DNA of 64,000 nt, taken from the NCBI GenBank assembly GCA_020637985.1, contig JACKJK010000007.1:62001-126000 (forward strand). The letters run 5' to 3'. Made by a program: the position numbers and the translations under genes. The notes beneath the pieces are model-generated. The model was not told the origin of the DNA. It did not search any database and was given only the letters and a program-made list of their open reading frames with translations. Positions within the stretch are counted from its first letter, which is position 1, and every line of letters begins with the position of its first letter. Positions 18,048 to 26,862 of this stretch are shown here, one piece after another. The DNA is from Rhodobiaceae bacterium. GTDB taxonomy: Bacteria > Pseudomonadota > Alphaproteobacteria > Rhizobiales > Tepidamorphaceae.

Positions 18048-20171
18048 ATGTCTCTCGCTATCTGGGCTATCATCGCCTGCGGCGCGCTGTCGATCGTGTA
18101 CGGCGTGTGGGCGATCAAGTCGGTCACGTCGGCTGATGCCGGCACGGACCGCATGAAGGAGATCGCCGGCGCGATCGCCGAAGGTGCGCAGGCCTACCTG
18201 CGCCGCCAGTATTTCACCATCGCCGTGGCCGGCGTGGTGATTTTCATCCTCGTGGCGTTTCTGCTCGGCATTCTCGTGGCCATCGGCTTCGCCATCGGCG
18301 CCATCCTGTCGGCTGCTGCCGGCTTCATCGGCATGAACGTGTCGGTGCGCGCCAATGTGCGCACCGCTCAAGCCGCGACGAAGTCGCTGGGTGCCGGTCT
18401 TGAGATCGCGTTCCGCTCGGGCGCCGTGACGGGGCTGTTCGTGGCCGGACTGGCGCTGCTCGGCGTCACCGTCTACTTCGGCATCCTGACCGGCCCGCTG
18501 GGCTATGCGATCGACAGCCGTACGGTGATCGACGCGCTGGTCGCGCTCGGCTTCGGCGCCTCGCTGATCTCGATCTTCGCCCGTCTCGGCGGCGGCATCT
18601 TCACCAAGGGTGCGGACGTTGGCGGCGACATGGTCGGCAAGGTCGAGGCCGGCATTCCGGAGGACGATCCGCGCAACCCGGCGACGATCGCCGACAACGT
18701 TGGCGACAACGTCGGCGACTGCGCCGGCATGGCCGCTGACCTGTTCGAGACCTATGCCGTGACCGCGGTCGCGACGATGGTTCTCGCGGCCATCGCCTTC
18801 ACCACGCCAGAACTGAAGCTTGCTGGCATGATCTATCCGTTGGCGATCGGCGGCGCTTGCGTCGTGACCTCGATCATCGGCACCTTCTTCGTCAAGCTCG
18901 GCGCCAACAATTCTATCATGGGCGCGCTCTACAAGGGCTTCATCGCCACGGCGGTGCTGTCGCTGGTCGCGTTGCTGCCGGTCACCATGCTGGTCTTCGG
19001 CGGTCTCGACGTTGCGATGACCACCACGACGGGCGCGAGCTTCACCCCGATGAGCCTGTTCCTGTGCGGCGCGGTCGGCCTGATCGTCACCGGCCTCATC
19101 ATCTGGATCACGGAATACTACACCGGCACGGGTTTCCGCCCGGTGCAGTCGGTTGCCCAGGCCTCGGTCACCGGCCACGGCACCAACGTCATCCAGGGGC
19201 TTGCGGTGTCGCTTGAATCGACGGCGCTGCCGGCGATCGTCATCATCGCGGGCATCATCGCGTCGTTCAACCTGGCCGGCCTCTACGGCATTGCCGTTGC
19301 GGTCGCCACGATGCTGGCCCTTGCCGGCATGGTCGTGGCGCTCGACGCCTTCGGCCCGGTGACTGACAATGCCGGCGGCATCGCCGAGATGTCGGGCATG
19401 CCTGCGGAAATCCGCGACACGACCGACGCTCTCGACGCGGTGGGCAACACCACCAAGGCGGTGACGAAGGGCTACGCGATCGGTTCGGCGGGCATGGGCG
19501 CGCTGGTGCTGTTTGCCGCCTACACCCAGGACCTGAACTACTTCGTCTCGCATGCGAGCGAGTACACCTACTTCCAGGGCGTCAACGTGTCGTTCTCGCT
19601 GAGCGATCCGTATGTCGTGGTCGGCCTGCTGTTCGGCGGCCTGCTGCCATACCTGTTCGGCGGCATGTCGATGACCGCCGTCGGCCGCGCCGCGCAGGCG
19701 GTGGTCGAGGAAGTGCGCCGGCAGTTCAAGGAAAAGCCGGGCATCATGGAAGGCAAGGAGCGGCCCGACTACGGGCGTGCCGTCGACATGCTGACGCGCG
19801 CGGCCATCCGCGAGATGATCGTGCCGTCGATGCTGCCGGTTCTGTCTCCGGTCGTGGTGTTCTTCGTCATCAACATGATCGCCGGCAAGTCGGCTGCGTT
19901 CTCCGCGGTCGGCGCCATGCTGCTCGGCGTCATCGTTACCGGCCTGTTCGTCGCCATCTCGATGACGGCGGGCGGCGGTGCGTGGGACAACGCCAAGAAG
20001 TTCATCGAGGACGGCAACCACGGCGGCAAGGGCTCGGAAGCCCACAAGGCCGCGGTGACCGGCGACACGGTTGGCGATCCCTACAAGGACACCGCCGGCC
20101 CGGCCGTCAACCCGATGATCAAGATCACCAACATCGTGGCCCTGCTGCTGCTGGCGATCCTGGCGCACTAG
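18048..20171 (+). CDS. hppA: Membrane proton-translocating pyrophosphatase, K+-independent type
   Basis: Pumps protons across the membrane using pyrophosphate hydrolysis. 707 aa with about sixteen hydrophobic segments. The catalytic loops include DVGGDMVGKVEAGIPEDDPRNPA, DNVGDNVGDCAGMAADLFETY and GNTTKAVTKGYAIGSA. The lysine in GNTTKA, where K+-dependent pumps have alanine, indicates the K+-independent proton-pump class. The start at MSLAIWAIIACG matches the first membrane helix; an in-frame ATG 96 bp upstream adds a non-hydrophobic stretch. The 275 bp upstream contains no other gene I can support. Confidence 0.96.
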   Translation: MSLAIWAIIACGALSIVYGVWAIKSVTSADAGTDRMKEIAGAIAEGAQAYLRRQYFTIAVAGVVIFILVAFLLGILVAIGFAIGAILSAAAGFIGMNVSVRANVRTAQAATKSLGAGLEIAFRSGAVTGLFVAGLALLGVTVYFGILTGPLGYAIDSRTVIDALVALGFGASLISIFARLGGGIFTKGADVGGDMVGKVEAGIPEDDPRNPATIADNVGDNVGDCAGMAADLFETYAVTAVATMVLAAIAFTTPELKLAGMIYPLAIGGACVVTSIIGTFFVKLGANNSIMGALYKGFIATAVLSLVALLPVTMLVFGGLDVAMTTTTGASFTPMSLFLCGAVGLIVTGLIIWITEYYTGTGFRPVQSVAQASVTGHGTNVIQGLAVSLESTALPAIVIIAGIIASFNLAGLYGIAVAVATMLALAGMVVALDAFGPVTDNAGGIAEMSGMPAEIRDTTDALDAVGNTTKAVTKGYAIGSAGMGALVLFAAYTQDLNYFVSHASEYTYFQGVNVSFSLSDPYVVVGLLFGGLLPYLFGGMSMTAVGRAAQAVVEEVRRQFKEKPGIMEGKERPDYGRAVDMLTRAAIREMIVPSMLPVLSPVVVFFVINMIAGKSAAFSAVGAMLLGVIVTGLFVAISMTAGGGAWDNAKKFIEDGNHGGKGSEAHKAAVTGDTVGDPYKDTAGPAVNPMIKITNIVALLLLAILAH

Positions 20172-20251
20172 CCTTGCAATGGGAGATGGCGCGGTCAGCC
20201 AATGACCGCGTCGTCGCCCGGCGGGCCGCGGCAAGGCGGTTGCGAACAAAC

Positions 20252-20284
20252 AAAACCCCGCGGGCGCTGGCTCGCGGGGTTTTT
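20252..20284. terminator. Bidirectional intrinsic terminator between hppA and bamE
   Basis: AAAACCCCGCG (20252-20262) pairs with CGCGGGGTTTT (20273-20283) around a 10-nt loop. The T-run on the plus strand and A-run on the other side let it serve both convergent genes. Confidence 0.9.
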
Positions 20285-20326
20285 CGTTCGCTCGTTGCGA
20301 TCGCGCGCGGGCAGCGATCCGCCAGG

Positions 20327-20887
20327 TCAGCGACCGCCGGCGGGATTGCGCATGCGGCTTGCGCGCAGAACCTGCTGGAGGAAGGTCAGTTCCTTGCCAG
20401 TGGTCGCGGTCTTGCGGCTGATGAAATCGAACACCTTGCCGTCCTGCAGCCCATAGTGGGCGATGCGCGAGACACGGTCGTCGAGGTCGAAATAGACGGC
20501 CAGCACCTGCTGGTCGACGACGCGCGGGCGCAGGAAGGCGGTCTGCTCCACCCTCTGCGAGATGTAGTAGTAGACCTCGCCGTCGAAGGTCCCGGTGGTC
20601 GAGGGCGTGCCGAGCACGAAATCGACCTGGTCCTTGCTGGCGCCGATGGGAACCTGCTCGAGCTGCTGCTGGGAGAACATGTAGCCGTGCTGACGGCTTT
20701 CCTTCAGCGACAGGTTCGGCGCCTGAATGGAGGGCGCGCGCATGTCCGACAGGTTGAGTGAACCGGGGCGGGGCAGGGAGGGCATTTCGGAGCACGCCGC
20801 CACGGACAGCGCGAGGCCTGAAACGCAGAGTACGGAGCGGAAAAGGCGGCCGGAGGTGTTCAAGATATCCACAAACGCACCATTCAA
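20327..20887 (-). CDS. bamE: Outer-membrane assembly lipoprotein BamE (OmlA/SmpA)
   Basis: Small lipoprotein of the BAM complex that inserts beta-barrel proteins into the outer membrane. A lipobox-like end LSVAAC, around residue 32, follows a hydrophobic signal. The family core starts at HGYMFSQQQLEQVPIGASKDQVDFVLGTPSTTGTFDGEVYYYISQ. At 186 aa it is longer than the enterobacterial protein (~113 aa), as in other alphaproteobacteria. The longest frame begins with TTG; GTG 20872 or TTG 20863 are also possible. Divergent from the bc1-chaperone gene. Confidence 0.9.
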   Translation of the reverse strand: MNGAFVDILNTSGRLFRSVLCVSGLALSVAACSEMPSLPRPGSLNLSDMRAPSIQAPNLSLKESRQHGYMFSQQQLEQVPIGASKDQVDFVLGTPSTTGTFDGEVYYYISQRVEQTAFLRPRVVDQQVLAVYFDLDDRVSRIAHYGLQDGKVFDFISRKTATTGKELTFLQQVLRASRMRNPAGGR

Positions 20888-21001
20888 ACTGCTATTGCTT
20901 GCTGCCGAAACGGTTGCGCGATGGCTTTCGAGTCCGCAGGCAAGGATATGCCGTATCTTGGACGCTCACCATATGCAACCTGCCGCCCCGAAGTTCATGT
21001 G

Positions 21002-21613
21002 ATGAAAGCCGACATGCTCACGACGATCCTTCGCCGACTGTTTCGCGCCAACGGTCCATCATCGCATGGCAACGGTTCCGATTCCGTTGCCGAACGCGTG
21101 TACGGTTCAATCGTGGCGCAAGCGCGGCAACCGGCATTCTACGCGCAGTGCGGGGTGCCGGATACACCGACGGGGCGTTTCGAGATGATTGTGGCGCACG
21201 CGGCGCTGGTGTTCCGCAGGTTCAACGCATGCGGCGAGCAGGAAGCGGGACAGGCGGTCTTCGATCTGTTCTTTGCCGACATGGACCGCTCGTTGCGTGA
21301 ACTTGGCGTCGGCGACCTTTCCGTGCCAAAGCAGATCAAGAAGATGGGGCAGGCGTTCTATGGCCGCGCGGGCGCCTATGCACGCGCCCTGGATGGCGGC
21401 AACGAGGCGGCGCTTCGCGAAGCGGTGGCGGCAAACCTGCTGGCGACCTCGCCTGACAGGGACGCCGTCGAACTCAACGCGGCACGGATCGCGGCCTATC
21501 TCGCGTCGGTGCAAGACGTGCTCACAGCAACCGACCCGGCGCGCATCCTTGCCGGCGAGATCGACTGGCCTGGGGCGCCGGACGGCACATCACGGGAGGA
21601 ACCGGACGCATGA
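21002..21613 (+). CDS. Ubiquinol-cytochrome c chaperone family protein
   Basis: 203 aa protein of the CBP3/UQCC1 family, which in mitochondria assists cytochrome bc1 assembly. The recognisable block is AERVYGSIVAQARQPAFYAQCGVPDTPTGRFEMIVAHAALVFRRF, followed by LFFADMDRSLRELGVGDLSVPKQIKKMGQAFYGRA. An ATG upstream at 20921 is in frame but adds residues outside the family. The last codon overlaps the next gene. Found in this neighbourhood, ahead of DUF177 and plsX, in many Hyphomicrobiales. A role in bacterial bc1 assembly is inferred from the family. Confidence 0.88.
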   Translation: MKADMLTTILRRLFRANGPSSHGNGSDSVAERVYGSIVAQARQPAFYAQCGVPDTPTGRFEMIVAHAALVFRRFNACGEQEAGQAVFDLFFADMDRSLRELGVGDLSVPKQIKKMGQAFYGRAGAYARALDGGNEAALREAVAANLLATSPDRDAVELNAARIAAYLASVQDVLTATDPARILAGEIDWPGAPDGTSREEPDA

Positions 21614-22158
21614 CGAAGACTCAGGAGCATGCCGGACGCCACGAGCGCATCAGCGCGTTCGATGCCGTTGTCCCGGTGAGCGTCATTCCGCGCGCGGGGC
21701 TTCAGGTGACGTTCACGGCGTCAGCGCAGGAACTGGACCGGCTCAAGGACGACCTCGGGCTGGCCCGTGCGGACGCGGTGAGCGCGGAGCTTGAGATTCG
21801 TCACTGGCGCAAGGGCGGCGTGGTCGTGTCGGGACGCGTTCAGGCCGAATTGTCGCAGGTCTGCGTCGTCACGCTGGAGCCGGTTCCGGCGCGCGTCGAT
21901 GAAGACGTCCTGTTGCGTTTCGTGCCGGAAGAAACGCTGGAAGAGGCCAGCGCGAGCGTTGCGGAGAGCGAGGCGGAAGACCTGGAGGTGCTGCCGGATG
22001 GCGTGGTGCAGGTCGGGGCGATCGTCCGCGACACGGTGGTGCTTGCGCTCGATCCCTATCCGCGCGCACCAGGAGCGGAATTGCCGGATGCGGCTCGCGA
22101 CGATGACGCGACGGCTTCGCCGTTCTCGGTGCTGGAAAAGCTCAAGCCGGGGAGATGA
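21610..22158 (+). CDS. DUF177 (YceD-like) protein
   Basis: 182 aa, starting in the stop codon of the preceding gene (ATGA). The YceD/DUF177 core is seen in VVVSGRVQAELSQVCVVTLEPVPARVDEDVLLRFVPE, followed by an acidic run and DTVVLALDPYPRAPGAE. Family members sit upstream of rpmF and/or plsX and have been linked to 23S rRNA accumulation; here plsX follows but rpmF is absent. The cysteine of the usual CQRCL motif survives as the single C in LSQVCVVTLEPV. The 227 bp to plsX contains no convincing gene. Confidence 0.85.
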   Translation: MTKTQEHAGRHERISAFDAVVPVSVIPRAGLQVTFTASAQELDRLKDDLGLARADAVSAELEIRHWRKGGVVVSGRVQAELSQVCVVTLEPVPARVDEDVLLRFVPEETLEEASASVAESEAEDLEVLPDGVVQVGAIVRDTVVLALDPYPRAPGAELPDAARDDDATASPFSVLEKLKPGR

Positions 22159-22385
22159 AACGGGTTGCGGCGACACGGGAATTTGCCGCTTGTGTCGGCA
22201 ATGTGAATTGCTATTGTCCGCACGCCCGCGGCTGGGGCCGGTTGACCCGTCGGGTTATGTCGGGCATTTCTCATCGTTTGGGTCAGGGCATCGGTGAGGG
22301 GGCGATGACACCTGGCGGGGGGCGGTTGCCTCGCGGCGCTGCTTCGGACGTTCAAATCCCTTCGGTCGAGCCTTGATACGCAGAC

Positions 22386-23447
22386 ATGCCAGGTCCTCTG
22401 ACGATAGCCATCGACGCGATGGGCGGCGATCATGGTCCGCAGACCGTGGTCCCGGGGTGCGCTCTGGCGCGCGACCGGCGGCCCGAAACGCGCTTCGTGC
22501 TGTTCGGTGACGAGGCCCTGATCAGGCCGCAACTGGATCAATACCCGAAGCTTGCCGCGGTCTGCGAGGTCGAGCATACCGACGTGGCGATCCGCATGGA
22601 CGACAAGCCGAGCCAGGCATTGCGCAAGGGCCGCTGGCGCTCGAGCATGTGGCTGGCGCTCGACGCGGTGCGTTCGGGGCGCGCGGCGCTGGCGGTGTCG
22701 GCCGGCAACACCGGCGCGCTGATGGCGATGTCCAAATTCTGCCTGCGCACGCTGGCGGGGGTGGAGCGGCCGGCGATTGCCGCCATCTGGCCGACCATGC
22801 GCGGCGAGAGCGTGGTGCTGGATGTTGGCGCTACCATCGGTTCTGACGCCAACCAACTCGTCGATTTTGCGGTCATGGGCGAGGCGATGGCGCGCGCCGT
22901 CTTCGGCATCGACCGGCCGACGGTCGGGCTTCTGAACATCGGCGTCGAGGAGGTCAAGGGCCTCGAGATGATCAAGGAAGCCGGGCGCATCCTGCGCAAT
23001 TCGCAGTTGCCCATGCACTATGCCGGCTTTGTCGAAGGCAACGACATCGGCAAGGGCACCGTCGATGTCGTGGTCACGGAAGGGTTCACCGGCAACATCG
23101 CGCTGAAGACGGCGGAAGGCACGGCCAAGCAGATGGCCGAGTATCTGCGCTCGGCGATGAACCGCAGCGTGTTGTCGCGCATCGGCTACCTGTTCGCCAA
23201 GTCGGCCTTCGATACCCTGCGGGCGAAGATGGACCCCAGGAAGGTGAACGGCGGCGTGTTCCTGGGCTTGAACGGCATCGTCATCAAGAGCCATGGCGGG
23301 GCCGACGCGGAAGGATTTGCCAGTGCGGTGACGCTCGGGCGGGATATTGCAGCCAACGACCTCATAGCCAAGATTACCGATGATCTGGAACACTATCGCC
23401 GGGATCAGGATCTCAACGTGAGGATTGCCGGAGATATTGCTTCGTGA
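22386..23447 (+). CDS. plsX: Phosphate acyltransferase PlsX
   Basis: Makes acyl-phosphate from acyl-ACP, the first step of the PlsX/PlsY route to lysophosphatidic acid. Starts with the characteristic IAIDAMGGDHGPQTVVPG and continues with VSAGNTGALMAMSKF, RPAIAAIWPTM, LDVGATIGSDANQLVDFAVMG and VVTEGFTGNIALKTAEGTAK. 353 aa, normal length. Its stop overlaps the fabH GTG start by 4 bp (GTGA), so the enzymes that start phospholipid and fatty-acid synthesis are coupled. Confidence 0.97.
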   Translation: MPGPLTIAIDAMGGDHGPQTVVPGCALARDRRPETRFVLFGDEALIRPQLDQYPKLAAVCEVEHTDVAIRMDDKPSQALRKGRWRSSMWLALDAVRSGRAALAVSAGNTGALMAMSKFCLRTLAGVERPAIAAIWPTMRGESVVLDVGATIGSDANQLVDFAVMGEAMARAVFGIDRPTVGLLNIGVEEVKGLEMIKEAGRILRNSQLPMHYAGFVEGNDIGKGTVDVVVTEGFTGNIALKTAEGTAKQMAEYLRSAMNRSVLSRIGYLFAKSAFDTLRAKMDPRKVNGGVFLGLNGIVIKSHGGADAEGFASAVTLGRDIAANDLIAKITDDLEHYRRDQDLNVRIAGDIAS

Positions 23448-24409
23448 GTTCCATTCGGTCGGTCGTGCGCGGCACGGGCTCCTATTTGCCTGCGCGCGTT
23501 GTTACAAACAATGATCTGGAGAAGATCGTCGCCACGAGCGACGAGTGGATTCGCCAGCGCACAGGCATCACCGCACGGCACATGGCTGCTGAAGGCGAGT
23601 ACACCTCGGACCTTGGTACGGCAGCTGCGCGGGCTGCGCTTGCGAATGCAGGGCTCGATGCATCCGATATCGACCTTGTGCTGCTGGCGACGGCGACGCC
23701 CGACCAGACCTTTCCGGCTTCGGCTGTGACGATCCAGGACAACCTCGGCATCCGCGGCGGTTTCGCGTTCGACATGCAGGCGGTGTGCTCGGGCTTCGTC
23801 TATGCGGTGTCAAACGCCGATGCGCTGCTCAAGGCGGGGCTTGCGAAGCGTGCCCTCGTGATCGGCGCCGAGACCTTTTCGCGCATCCTCGACTGGGAAG
23901 ACCGCACCACCTGCGTTCTGTTTGGCGACGGGGCGGGCGCGGTGGTGCTCGAGGCCGTCGAGGGTGGTGACCAGGGGGTTCTGTCCTGTGACTTGCGGGC
24001 TGACGGACGTTTCCGCGACAAGCTGTTCGTCGACGGCGGGCCCTCGACGACACAGACGGCCGGGCACCTGCGCATGGAGGGCCGCGAGGTTTTCCGGCAG
24101 GCGGTCGGGCTGATCCACGACGTGATCGACGGGACGCTGGCCAAGGCCGGAATCACAGCTGACGACCTCGACTGGTTCGTGCCGCACCAGGCCAACCGGC
24201 GCATCATCGATGCCACGGCGCGCAAGTATGGCTGGCCTGAGGAAAAGATCGTGGTGACGGTGGAAACCCACGGCAACACCTCGGCCGCATCGGTGCCGCT
24301 GGCGCTCGACACCGCGGCGCGCGACGGGCGCATCAAGCGCGGCGACCTCGTGCTGATCGAGGCGCTGGGCGGCGGCTTCACCTGGGGGGCGGCGCTGATC
24401 CGCTGGTGA
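23444..24409 (+). CDS. fabH: Beta-ketoacyl-ACP synthase III
   Basis: Condenses acetyl-CoA with malonyl-ACP to start fatty-acid chains. 321 aa. The Cys-His-Asn triad is visible in DMQAVCSGFVYA, VPHQANRRII and ETHGNTSAASVP. The N-terminal segment includes SDEWIRQRTGI. The GTG start lies inside the plsX stop region. Next gene is ihfA after ~170 bp, a conserved order in this bacterial group. Confidence 0.97.
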   Translation: MSSIRSVVRGTGSYLPARVVTNNDLEKIVATSDEWIRQRTGITARHMAAEGEYTSDLGTAAARAALANAGLDASDIDLVLLATATPDQTFPASAVTIQDNLGIRGGFAFDMQAVCSGFVYAVSNADALLKAGLAKRALVIGAETFSRILDWEDRTTCVLFGDGAGAVVLEAVEGGDQGVLSCDLRADGRFRDKLFVDGGPSTTQTAGHLRMEGREVFRQAVGLIHDVIDGTLAKAGITADDLDWFVPHQANRRIIDATARKYGWPEEKIVVTVETHGNTSAASVPLALDTAARDGRIKRGDLVLIEALGGGFTWGAALIRW

Positions 24410-24583
24410 GGCGTGGCGCAGTCCGTGCGCACAGGCCACAATCGAAAAAAATCGCTGCCGCGCCGCCATTTGCTCCACGCGGTGCGTTGACCGCATGCGG
24501 CGGGCTTCCTACCATGCGCCGCCTGCCGTTGGGGCGGGGGGCAAATCGTTTGCGCGGTCAGGCATATGGCGGAGGTCTTTCAG

Positions 24584-24895
24584 ATGACGGGGCGGACGAT
24601 CACGCGAGCCGATCTTTGCGAGGCGGTTTATCGCAAAGTGGGGCTTTCGCGGGCCGAATCGGCCGAACTCGTCGAAATGCTGATCGATGAACTGATCGAA
24701 ACCCTCGAGAGAGGGGAAAACGTCAAGCTGTCGGGATTCGGGTCATTCATGCTTCGCGACAAGGCGGAGCGAATCGGCCGCAATCCGAAAACGGGTGTGG
24801 AGGTGCCGATCGCGCCACGCCGGGTGATGGTGTTCAAGCCCAGCCCGGTGATGAAGAACCGCATGAACGGCGGCGAAGGCGACGACGAGGAGTAG
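24584..24895 (+). CDS. ihfA: Integration host factor alpha subunit
   Basis: DNA-bending protein, 103 aa from the ATG chosen here, which has GGAGG eight bases upstream; ATG 24566 in the same frame overlaps that ribosome site and is less likely. DNA-binding residues lie in the beta arm RIGRNPKTGVEVPIAPRRVMVFKPS, with the IHF-type proline at the tip. The N-terminal part ITRADLCEAVYRKVGLSRAESAELVE matches rhizobial IhfA. The beta subunit is elsewhere. Confidence 0.93.
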   Translation: MTGRTITRADLCEAVYRKVGLSRAESAELVEMLIDELIETLERGENVKLSGFGSFMLRDKAERIGRNPKTGVEVPIAPRRVMVFKPSPVMKNRMNGGEGDDEE

Positions 24896-24925
24896 GGTCC
24901 AGCGGGGGAGCGCGCGTCACAGGTC

Positions 24926-25951
24926 ATGACCGAAAAAGGTCCGGACGCATTCAGAACCATCAGCGAGGTCGCGGAAGACCTCGATGTGCCGCAGCATGTC
25001 CTGCGCTTCTGGGAGACGCGTTTTTCGCAGATCCGGCCCATGAAGCGCGGCGGTGGGCGGCGCTACTATCGCCCCGACGACGTCGACCTGCTGCGCGGCA
25101 TCCGCAAGCTCCTTTATGGCGATGGCTACACGATCAAGGGCGTGCAGCGCATCCTGAAGGATCGTGGCGTCCGCCATGTCATCGCCATTGGCCAGGGGCG
25201 GGATCCGGACCTGGAGGAAGGAACAGCCGCGCCGGCCGCCGCCGCTGGGCAAGGCGAGGCCGCGCCAGCGCAGCCGCCAGCCGCCACGGCCGTGCCGCAG
25301 CCCGCCGCAGTGCCGGTTGCCGCACCAGTACAGTCCGCTCCTGCGCCGGCGGGATCCGTGCCGGCTGCGGCAGAGGCGCCACAAGCGGCCGTGCAGCCAT
25401 CACCGCCACCTGTCGCGGAGCCTGCCGCACCACAGCCGGCGACAGCACCGCCAGTTGCCGTAACGCCGCAGCCGTTCACGCCAGTGGCGCAACCACCGCA
25501 GCCAACACAACCCGTGGCGCCAACGCAGCCGGCGCAGCCGGTGCAGCCTGCGCCGGTGCAGCCTGCGCCGGTCAGCCCGCAGGCTGACCATGCGCAGCCC
25601 GTTGCGCGGCCGCAGCCGACACCGCGGCCCGGCGAGAACGATTATTCGGCACTGCCGAGGCTGGATTCGCTGAGGATGTTCGCGCATGACCGGGTCGGGG
25701 CCGGCTCGGGTGGCGGCCAGGGGGCCACGCCGGGAGCGGGGACCCTGCCGGTGTCTACGGCCGCGCAGTACGCGGACCGTCCGGGCAACGGGTATGACAG
25801 GACGCCATTGCCGGTCAGGCCGCCGGTCGCCGTTCCAGCGGTCGGGACGGTCGGGCAATCGTTGTCCACGGATGACATCCGTCGGCTGCAGGCGGTGCTG
25901 TACGAACTGAGCGAATGCCGGCAACTGTTGACCGAGGCGCTGAAGCGCTAG
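24926..25951 (+). CDS. MerR-like regulator with long Pro/Ala-rich linker
   Basis: 341 aa. The first ~85 residues are a MerR-type winged helix (RTISEVAEDLDVPQHVLRFWETRFSQIRPMKRGGGRRYYRPDDVDLLRGIRKLLYGDGYTIKGVQRIL). A central region of about 140 residues is almost only Pro, Ala, Val, Gln and Thr, including a repeated VQPAPVQPAPV. The C terminus (STDDIRRLQAVLYELSECRQLLTEALKR) is a short amphipathic helix suited to dimerisation. It lacks an obvious ligand-binding cysteine set. Position after ihfA and before tRNA-Pro is typical in Hyphomicrobiales; target genes are unknown. Confidence 0.85.
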   Translation: MTEKGPDAFRTISEVAEDLDVPQHVLRFWETRFSQIRPMKRGGGRRYYRPDDVDLLRGIRKLLYGDGYTIKGVQRILKDRGVRHVIAIGQGRDPDLEEGTAAPAAAAGQGEAAPAQPPAATAVPQPAAVPVAAPVQSAPAPAGSVPAAAEAPQAAVQPSPPPVAEPAAPQPATAPPVAVTPQPFTPVAQPPQPTQPVAPTQPAQPVQPAPVQPAPVSPQADHAQPVARPQPTPRPGENDYSALPRLDSLRMFAHDRVGAGSGGGQGATPGAGTLPVSTAAQYADRPGNGYDRTPLPVRPPVAVPAVGTVGQSLSTDDIRRLQAVLYELSECRQLLTEALKR

Positions 25952-26037
25952 ATCAAGCGCATTTCAGCCGGTGTCGCGCGGACTGATGCAGTCCGCGTTC
26001 CCGGGGAATTCGGCTTTGCCGGTGTCTCATGTGAATT

Positions 26038-26115
26038 TGGTCGGAGCGGCAGGATTCGAACCTGCGACCCCCAGTCCCCCAGACTGGTGCGCTAACCGGG
26101 CTGCGCCACGCTCCG
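26038..26115 (-). tRNA. tRNA-Pro (anticodon GGG)
   Basis: Read on the minus strand, the 7-bp acceptor stem CGGAGCG/CGCTCCG, D arm, anticodon stem CCAGT/ACTGG with loop CTGGGGG, T arm GCAGG-TTCGAAT-CCTGC and an encoded CCA are all present. Confidence 0.95.
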
Positions 26116-26216
26116 AACCGAGGCGAGGGATTACCCGCTTGGCCCGGACAACGCAAGCCCGCGCGGGCAAACATCGGCAAGGAAACGCGGGCCGGCCGAT
26201 CGCGCATGCTCGCTGT

Positions 26217-26687
26217 TCACAGCGCGCGCGCGGCTTCGAGCACGGTTTCGGCGTGACCGGCGACCTTCACCTTGCGCCAGATCCCGCGGATGGTTCCCGT
26301 CGCGTCAATCAGGAACGTTGCACGCTCGACCCCCATGTACTTGCGGCCGTACATGCTCTTTTCCACCCAGACGCCGTATGCGTTCAGGGCATTCTGCTCG
26401 GGATCGCTCGCCAGTTCGACCTGGAGAGCATGCTTGTCGCGAAATTTCGCATGTTTCTCGACGCTGTCGGGGGAAACGCCGAGCACCGCCGTCTTCGCCT
26501 TGCGGAAATCGCCGACCAGGGCCGTGAAGTCGATTGCCTCGCGGGTGCAGCCGCTGGTGTCGTCCTTGGGATAGAAATACAGCACGAGGCTGGCGCCGGC
26601 GAAATCGGCCAGCGAGACCGTGCGCCCGGCATCGGTCGGCATCGAAAAATCGGGGGCCTTGTCACCAACTGCGGGCATTGACGTCAT
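26217..26687 (-). CDS. bcp: Peroxiredoxin, BCP/PrxQ-like, single cysteine
   Basis: 156 aa thioredoxin-fold peroxidase that reduces peroxides. The peroxidatic cysteine is Cys47 in YPKDDTSGCTREAIDF, in the right place after the LVLYFYPKDD strand. The resolving cysteine often found five residues later is isoleucine here, and the protein has no other cysteine. It must therefore be regenerated by an outside thiol, making it a 1-Cys form of the family. The family would normally use thioredoxin; the partner here is not known. It stands alone on the minus strand next to tRNA-Pro. Confidence 0.92.
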   Translation of the reverse strand: MTSMPAVGDKAPDFSMPTDAGRTVSLADFAGASLVLYFYPKDDTSGCTREAIDFTALVGDFRKAKTAVLGVSPDSVEKHAKFRDKHALQVELASDPEQNALNAYGVWVEKSMYGRKYMGVERATFLIDATGTIRGIWRKVKVAGHAETVLEAARAL

Positions 26688-26862
26688 ATGGCCTTCCTTT
26701 CGTCCGTTTTATGGGGTGCGATAGATGGTTCGTGATGCGTCGCATCACCGGGGATTCGAGAATCGCGGCTTGGGCAAGCGCCCGATTCACCTTATCCAGC
26801 AAGAAGGCCGGGACCGGTGAACAATCTGCGTCTCGATGTTTCTATAATGGTGCGTATGCGCG

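Noticed and set aside
18033..20795. 920-codon open frame on the minus strand opposite hppA and bamE
   Set aside because: Composition is Arg/His/Asp-rich antisense of a clear pyrophosphatase; GC-rich genomes keep such frames open. No family motif.
22155..22376. 73-codon frame after the DUF177 gene, with ATGA overlap
   Set aside because: Despite the overlap, its sequence is unlike any family and lacks hydrophobic or structured features; the expected rpmF is not encoded here.
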